Position numbers and translations under genes: made by a program. 64,000 nucleotides of DNA from Micromonospora sp. C95 (GTDB lineage Bacteria; Actinomycetota; Actinomycetes; Mycobacteriales; Micromonosporaceae), in the NCBI RefSeq assembly GCF_018070465.1, contig NZ_JAGPXT010000010.1:162076-226075 (forward strand). Direction: 5' to 3'. This document shows positions 60,456 through 64,000 of this stretch, piece after piece; within the stretch, counting starts at the first letter, position 1, and every line of letters begins with the position of its first letter. Below the pieces are notes generated by a model, which was not told where the DNA came from, made no database searches, and worked only from the letters and a program-made list of their open reading frames with translations.

Positions 60456-61703
60456 ATGACCCAGTCCCCCGCCGTGCGTACGCCCGACCGATCCGGTCCG
60501 GTCCGCCTCGGCGAGCGCGCCGCCCGTACCCTCGTCTCCGAGCTTGCTCGGATCAACGACCCGAAGGCCGCCCTGCTGGTCGGCGCGGCCCCGGAGTCCG
60601 CGGTGCTGGCCGCGGCGATCGAAGCGCTGCTGCCCGGCGACACCCTCACCGTGGTACCCGCCGAACGGGTCAGCGCCGCCACGCTGCGGGAGCACGTCAC
60701 CGCCCAGGGCCGCTGGGTGGCCGAGCGGGTCCGGGTCGTGGACAGCCTCGCCGAAGCGGAGGCCGCCGCGGTGGTCATCGCCGCCGAGGCGTTCAGCGGC
60801 ACCGCCGACGAGGCCCGCGCCACCATCGGGGCACTCAGCAAGTACCTGGCCGACGGGGCGGTGCTCAGCGTCGCCACCGCCGTCGCGCGGACCGCCGGTG
60901 CCGCCGCCGAGTTGGACCGGCAGGGCGTGCTGTACGGCGTCGGTAACGACCTGGTGCTGCGCAACAACCCACCGGTACGGGTGTACCGGCTCCGCTTCAC
61001 CCCGGCCGAGGCCGCCGCGGCCGAGCAGCTCGCTCCCGCCTACCGGCCGTCGAGCGTGCCGCTCAGCCGTGACATGCACATCGACTCCAACGGGGTCGCC
61101 GCCGCCGGCATCGCTCTCGGGCTGGCCGCACTCACCCGACTGGCCCGACCGAAGTCGAAGCTCTGGCTGCTGCCCGCGCTGGCCGCCGTGCCGGTGGCCG
61201 CCTTCTTCCGGGACCCGGAACGGGACGTGCCGGAGGATCCGTCGGCCGTGGTGGCCGCCGCCGACGGGCAGGTGCTGTCGGTACAGCGCCTTACCGACGA
61301 ACGCTTCGGCGACGGCGAGTTCCTGCGCGTCGCGGTCTTCCTGTCGGTGCTCGACGTGCACGTCAACCGGTCTCCGGTGGCCGGCAAGGTGGTCGACTAC
61401 TTCGTCGCGGACGGTGGGTTCGTCAACGCGATGAAGCCGGATGCGGAGCACAACGTGGCCGCCTACACGGTGCTGGACACCACCCACGGCACCGTGGTGG
61501 TGGCCCAGCGGACCGGCCTGATCGCCCGCCGGATCGTGCAGCGCGCGCCGATCGGCGCGCTACTGGCCCGTGGCGAGCGGTTCGGGCTGATCCGCTTCGG
61601 CTCGCGTACCGACGTGTATCTGCCGGCGGAGGCGGCGGAACCGCTGGTCGGGCCGGGTGACAAGGTGATCGGCGGATCGACCGTGATCGCCCGTTGGCGC
61701 TGA
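60456..61703 (+). CDS. psd: Phosphatidylserine decarboxylase with N-terminal Rossmann-like extension
   Basis: Makes phosphatidylethanolamine. The last 215 residues are the short Psd type: a membrane hairpin (GVAAAGIALGLAALTRLARP, KLWLLPALAAVPVAAF), FFRDPERDVP, VFLSVLDVHVNRSPVAG and GFVNAMKPDAEHN. The self-cleavage site is VIGGSTVIARWR, in which Ser becomes the pyruvoyl group. Residues about 10-190 are a separate domain with a methyltransferase-like fold (AALLVGAAPESAVLAAAIEA) but without a GxGxG SAM motif. ATG 60456 with AGGAG upstream is used. It is convergent with pssA. Confidence 0.92.
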   Translation: MTQSPAVRTPDRSGPVRLGERAARTLVSELARINDPKAALLVGAAPESAVLAAAIEALLPGDTLTVVPAERVSAATLREHVTAQGRWVAERVRVVDSLAEAEAAAVVIAAEAFSGTADEARATIGALSKYLADGAVLSVATAVARTAGAAAELDRQGVLYGVGNDLVLRNNPPVRVYRLRFTPAEAAAAEQLAPAYRPSSVPLSRDMHIDSNGVAAAGIALGLAALTRLARPKSKLWLLPALAAVPVAAFFRDPERDVPEDPSAVVAAADGQVLSVQRLTDERFGDGEFLRVAVFLSVLDVHVNRSPVAGKVVDYFVADGGFVNAMKPDAEHNVAAYTVLDTTHGTVVVAQRTGLIARRIVQRAPIGALLARGERFGLIRFGSRTDVYLPAEAAEPLVGPGDKVIGGSTVIARWR

Positions 61704-61722
61704 GTTCCGGACACCGGACACG

Positions 61723-61757
61723 GAAAGGGCGCCGCGGCCCGGCCGCGGCGCCCTTTC
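61723..61757. terminator. Two-way terminator between psd and pssA
   Basis: A perfect 15-bp stem (GAAAGGGCGCCGCGG and complement) with a five-base loop, between convergent stops and ending in CTTTC. Confidence 0.88.
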
Positions 61758-61769
61758 GCAGGTACGGAA

Positions 61770-62558
61770 TCAGACGACGGTGCGGCGCTGGCGCAACCAG
61801 AGCACCGGACCGCTGATCAGATACCCGACCACGATCAGCCCGAAGGTGAGCCGGACGTCGATCAGGGCACCGACCACCGGCGCGAGCCAGACCCACGGCG
61901 GCAGCTTTACCAGACGGGCGAGCTTGGCGTACGGGAAGCTGCTGACCATGGTGAAGGCGAGCAGGGCCACTCCGGCGATCTGCACCGCCCCCGGCACCGG
62001 CATCCCGATCACCACCATCAGGGCGAGCACGGCGGCGGCCATCGTGGTGGGTACGCCGGAGAAGAACCGTCCGTCGTTGGGCGAGACGTTGAACCGTGCC
62101 AGCCGGATGGCGGCGCAGGCGGCGACGAGCGCGGCGGCCACCGCGGCGGCGGCGGTCGGCGCGGAACCGGCCAACGAGGCGTAGACCACCACGGGCGCGG
62201 CGAGGCCGAAGGAACACATGTCGGCCAGCGAGTCCATCTGGGCGCCGAACGGGCTGGACACCCCGAGCTTGCGGGCCAACGCGCCGTCCAGGCCGTCGAA
62301 CGCGACGCAGGCGATCAGGAGGAACGCGGCCAGTCGCACCTCACCCTGCATGGCGACGAAGATCGCGTTGATGCCGAGCAGCAGGCTGGCCAGGGTGCAG
62401 GCGTTGACCAGAGCGAACTTCATCCGCCGGGCCGGTGTCCGCTCGCCCGGCAGCAGCGGTGCCGGCGTCGCCGTCGACGCGGCCGCAGTCGGCGCGACCG
62501 GTGGTGGGTCGACCGTGACCGGACCGACCAGCGGGGCGACCGGGGCGATGGTCTCCAT
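61770..62558 (-). CDS. pssA: CDP-diacylglycerol--serine O-phosphatidyltransferase
   Basis: Makes phosphatidylserine, the substrate for Psd. The 262-aa protein has a Pro/Ala-rich start, then about six spans. The CDP-alcohol phosphotransferase signature D-G-x2-A-R-x8-G-x3-D-x3-D is present in full (DGALARKLGVSSPFGAQMD, then SLAD). ATG 62558 (METIAPVAPL) is used. In-frame sequence upstream, PRYQDRPRRRYGLRRFHRTG, is codon-like, so a longer start up to 62789 is possible. The gene is convergent with psd across a shared terminator. Confidence 0.9.
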   Translation of the reverse strand: METIAPVAPLVGPVTVDPPPVAPTAAASTATPAPLLPGERTPARRMKFALVNACTLASLLLGINAIFVAMQGEVRLAAFLLIACVAFDGLDGALARKLGVSSPFGAQMDSLADMCSFGLAAPVVVYASLAGSAPTAAAAVAAALVAACAAIRLARFNVSPNDGRFFSGVPTTMAAAVLALMVVIGMPVPGAVQIAGVALLAFTMVSSFPYAKLARLVKLPPWVWLAPVVGALIDVRLTFGLIVVGYLISGPVLWLRQRRTVV

Positions 62559-63077
62559 CCCGGTGCGGTGGAACCGCCTCAGGCCGTACCGGCGACGCGG
62601 GCGGTCCTGGTACCGGGGCTCGGGCAACACGTCGATCGCGCCGTGCAGTTCTGCATCTCGGCGGCCGACGCGGACCAGCAGGACCTGGCGGGCGAGGGTG
62701 CCGCTGCGGCGCAGCGGGCCCGTCCAGCTTCGCCCTGCGGGACGCGGGCTGTCAGTCGTACGACGCCGGCGCCATGGGGCTCTCGGCACGTTTCCTCCAT
62801 CACCGGATCGACTTACCGCCAGGTGGCGGGCGTCCGGCTGTCTCGTGCCGGACCTTCCTGGCCCGGCAGCCGTTTTGCGGAGTACACCATCGCACAGGGG
62901 GTGGGGGAATGGCGATAGCTGCCGGCGGTACTTATATCTCCCTTAACCGCGCGAACCGCCGTCTTATTCCCATCCGGGACATCATCGCCCGTTTTCTACG
63001 CCTGCCCTGCCATGACTGTACCGGAGGTCGTCCCTCCCGGCTCGGTGGTGAGATCGATGCGGCAGGGCCACGAAGGG
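62559..63077. other. Gap between pssA and the Nudix gene
   Basis: About 520 bp with no clear gene beyond the possible N-terminal extension of pssA. An AT-rich stretch lies around 62931-62946. From about 63013 to 63077 the sequence is GC-rich, with no clear hairpin after the Nudix stop. Confidence 0.4.
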
Positions 63078-63986
63078 TCACCTCGACGAATCCAGGGCAG
63101 TCACGGCGATCTCGGTCAGCGGAAGATTTCGCAGCTCAGATGGGGTGAACCAGGCGGCACGGGCGGTGGAGCCGCCGGCCATCTCGGTCACCGCCGGTTC
63201 GGTCGGCACGTCGACCGCCACCCGGTAGACGACCCGGACGCCGTGCCAGTCGAGGGGGTACCCCTCCGGCCCCAGGGCCGCCGGATTGTGCAGGTTGTCC
63301 ACCCCGATCAGCTCGGTCACCCGGCCCAGTTGGCCGGACTCCTCGATCAGTTCCCGTAGCAAGGCGGTGACGGGCTGCTCGCCGTGATCGGTGCCCCCAC
63401 CGGGCAGGTGCCACTGCCCGGCACCGGGATAGCCCTCGGCGATCAGGGTCAACAGCACCCGTCCGGCCGGATCGGCGACCACTCCGTACGTCCCGAAGCG
63501 CTGCCGGCGGTCGGTGCCGGGGCTGGGGAACGGCTCCCGGCGTCGCAGGGCACCGGCCGGCAGCGGAACGACCGGCAGACCGACGGCCTCGGCGGTGAAC
63601 GGCAGCAGCGGCAACTCGGCCGCCTCGTCCAGGGCCAGCCAACGGGCCAGGTCGCTACTGCCGTCGCGCTCGGCACGCAGCCGCCCGCCCACCACGGCCA
63701 CGTCGAACAGCAGCCGATCGGTGTGCAGAGCGACCCGGAGGTCCGGGTACGGCACCACGTCCGCGACGACCGCCCGCAGCCCGGTCACCTCGACGGTCAG
63801 CCCGGTTTCCTCGGCGACCTCGCGGACTACCGCGTGCGCGGGGTGCTCGGCGTGCTCCAGCCCACCTCCGGGCAGCGACCAGACCCCGGGAAAGTCCGCC
63901 GACGGGGAGCCCCGCACCAGCAACACCCGCCGCTCGACGTCCCGCAGGACTCCGTACGCCCCCACCCGCCGCACCCGCTCCACCAC
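63078..63986 (-). CDS. Tandem Nudix hydrolase
   Basis: A 302-aa protein made of two Nudix domains in one chain. The first box is GGGLEHAEHPAHAVVREVAE followed by ETGL (about 42-65). The second is GGGTDHGEQPVTALLRELIE followed by ESGQ. Both keep the G-x5-E-x7-R-E-x2-E-E-x-G pattern, so both may bind metal and cleave nucleoside-diphosphate-linked substrates. Sequence around the boxes (VWSLPGGG; QWHLPGGG) is similar, suggesting an internal duplication. The start is GTG 63986. The substrate is unknown; clean-up of damaged nucleotides or sugar nucleotides is possible. Confidence 0.9.
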   Translation of the reverse strand: MVERVRRVGAYGVLRDVERRVLLVRGSPSADFPGVWSLPGGGLEHAEHPAHAVVREVAEETGLTVEVTGLRAVVADVVPYPDLRVALHTDRLLFDVAVVGGRLRAERDGSSDLARWLALDEAAELPLLPFTAEAVGLPVVPLPAGALRRREPFPSPGTDRRQRFGTYGVVADPAGRVLLTLIAEGYPGAGQWHLPGGGTDHGEQPVTALLRELIEESGQLGRVTELIGVDNLHNPAALGPEGYPLDWHGVRVVYRVAVDVPTEPAVTEMAGGSTARAAWFTPSELRNLPLTEIAVTALDSSR

Positions 63987-64000
63987 GCCCCGCCCCCGCC

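Noticed and set aside
1..64000. tRNA, rRNA, prophage, conjugative element or complete IS
   Set aside because: No TTCGAAT-type T-loop context, integrase, transposase or phage structural gene was seen on reading both strands.

Overview
The window is chromosomal DNA from a very GC-rich actinomycete, most likely Micromonospora or a close relative in the Micromonosporaceae. The pointers are GTG/TTG starts, GC-loaded third codon positions, short or overlapping gene junctions, an Ada-AlkA fusion, and the purN/purH - DUF6350 - sucCD block familiar from actinomycetes. No tRNA, rRNA, CRISPR array, prophage or intact insertion sequence was seen. The genus call is inference, because no search could be run.

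Layout. 1-3.7 kb: a partial membrane protein, an unknown gene and DNA alkylation repair (Ada/AlkA fusion, Ogt). 4.1-10.4 kb: a heterodimeric ABC exporter and valS. 10.5-14 kb (minus): a four-gene block of two ATPase/permease pairs. 14.2-20.1 kb: a family 2 glycosyltransferase, a DM13 protein, an APS kinase with a decayed ATP-sulfurylase half, and a DeoR regulator with galT. 20.4-25 kb: icd, a VOC protein with a divergent TetR and palindromic operator, mdh and folD. 25.7-31.5 kb (plus): peptide ABC operon A-B-C-D-F. A paralogous operon in the same order lies at 48.3-54.2 kb (minus). 31.6-34 kb: a membrane GGDEF/EAL protein. 34.6-42.8 kb: a single reading frame joining PurN to PurH, small CD225/DUF4190 membrane proteins, a DUF6350 protein, sucD-sucC and an IcmB-like cobalamin protein. 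43.3-48.1 kb: two M23 peptidases, pcrA, and a chorismate mutase behind a Phe/Tyr-rich leader peptide and attenuator-like hairpin. 54.6-60.3 kb: a wall-anchored thioester (TQXA) protein, a PspC-type two-component system and divergent PspC/LiaF-like proteins. 60.5-64 kb: psd and pssA (phosphatidylethanolamine synthesis) and a tandem Nudix protein.

Themes. Much of the window is core metabolism: TCA cycle (icd, mdh, sucCD), one-carbon and purine supply (folD, purN-purH), aromatic amino acids and phospholipids. The envelope part couples a PspC-sensor system with PspC/LiaF-like effectors. The most interesting signals are regulatory and structural: the aromatic leader/attenuator, the PurN-PurH fusion, and many long, often perfect inverted repeats of unrelated sequence in gene gaps, one of them inside an operon. 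A shortened version of one of these hairpins appears to be embedded in the ada-alkA coding sequence. A duplicated 49-bp repeat lies directly upstream of an ABC ATPase gene.
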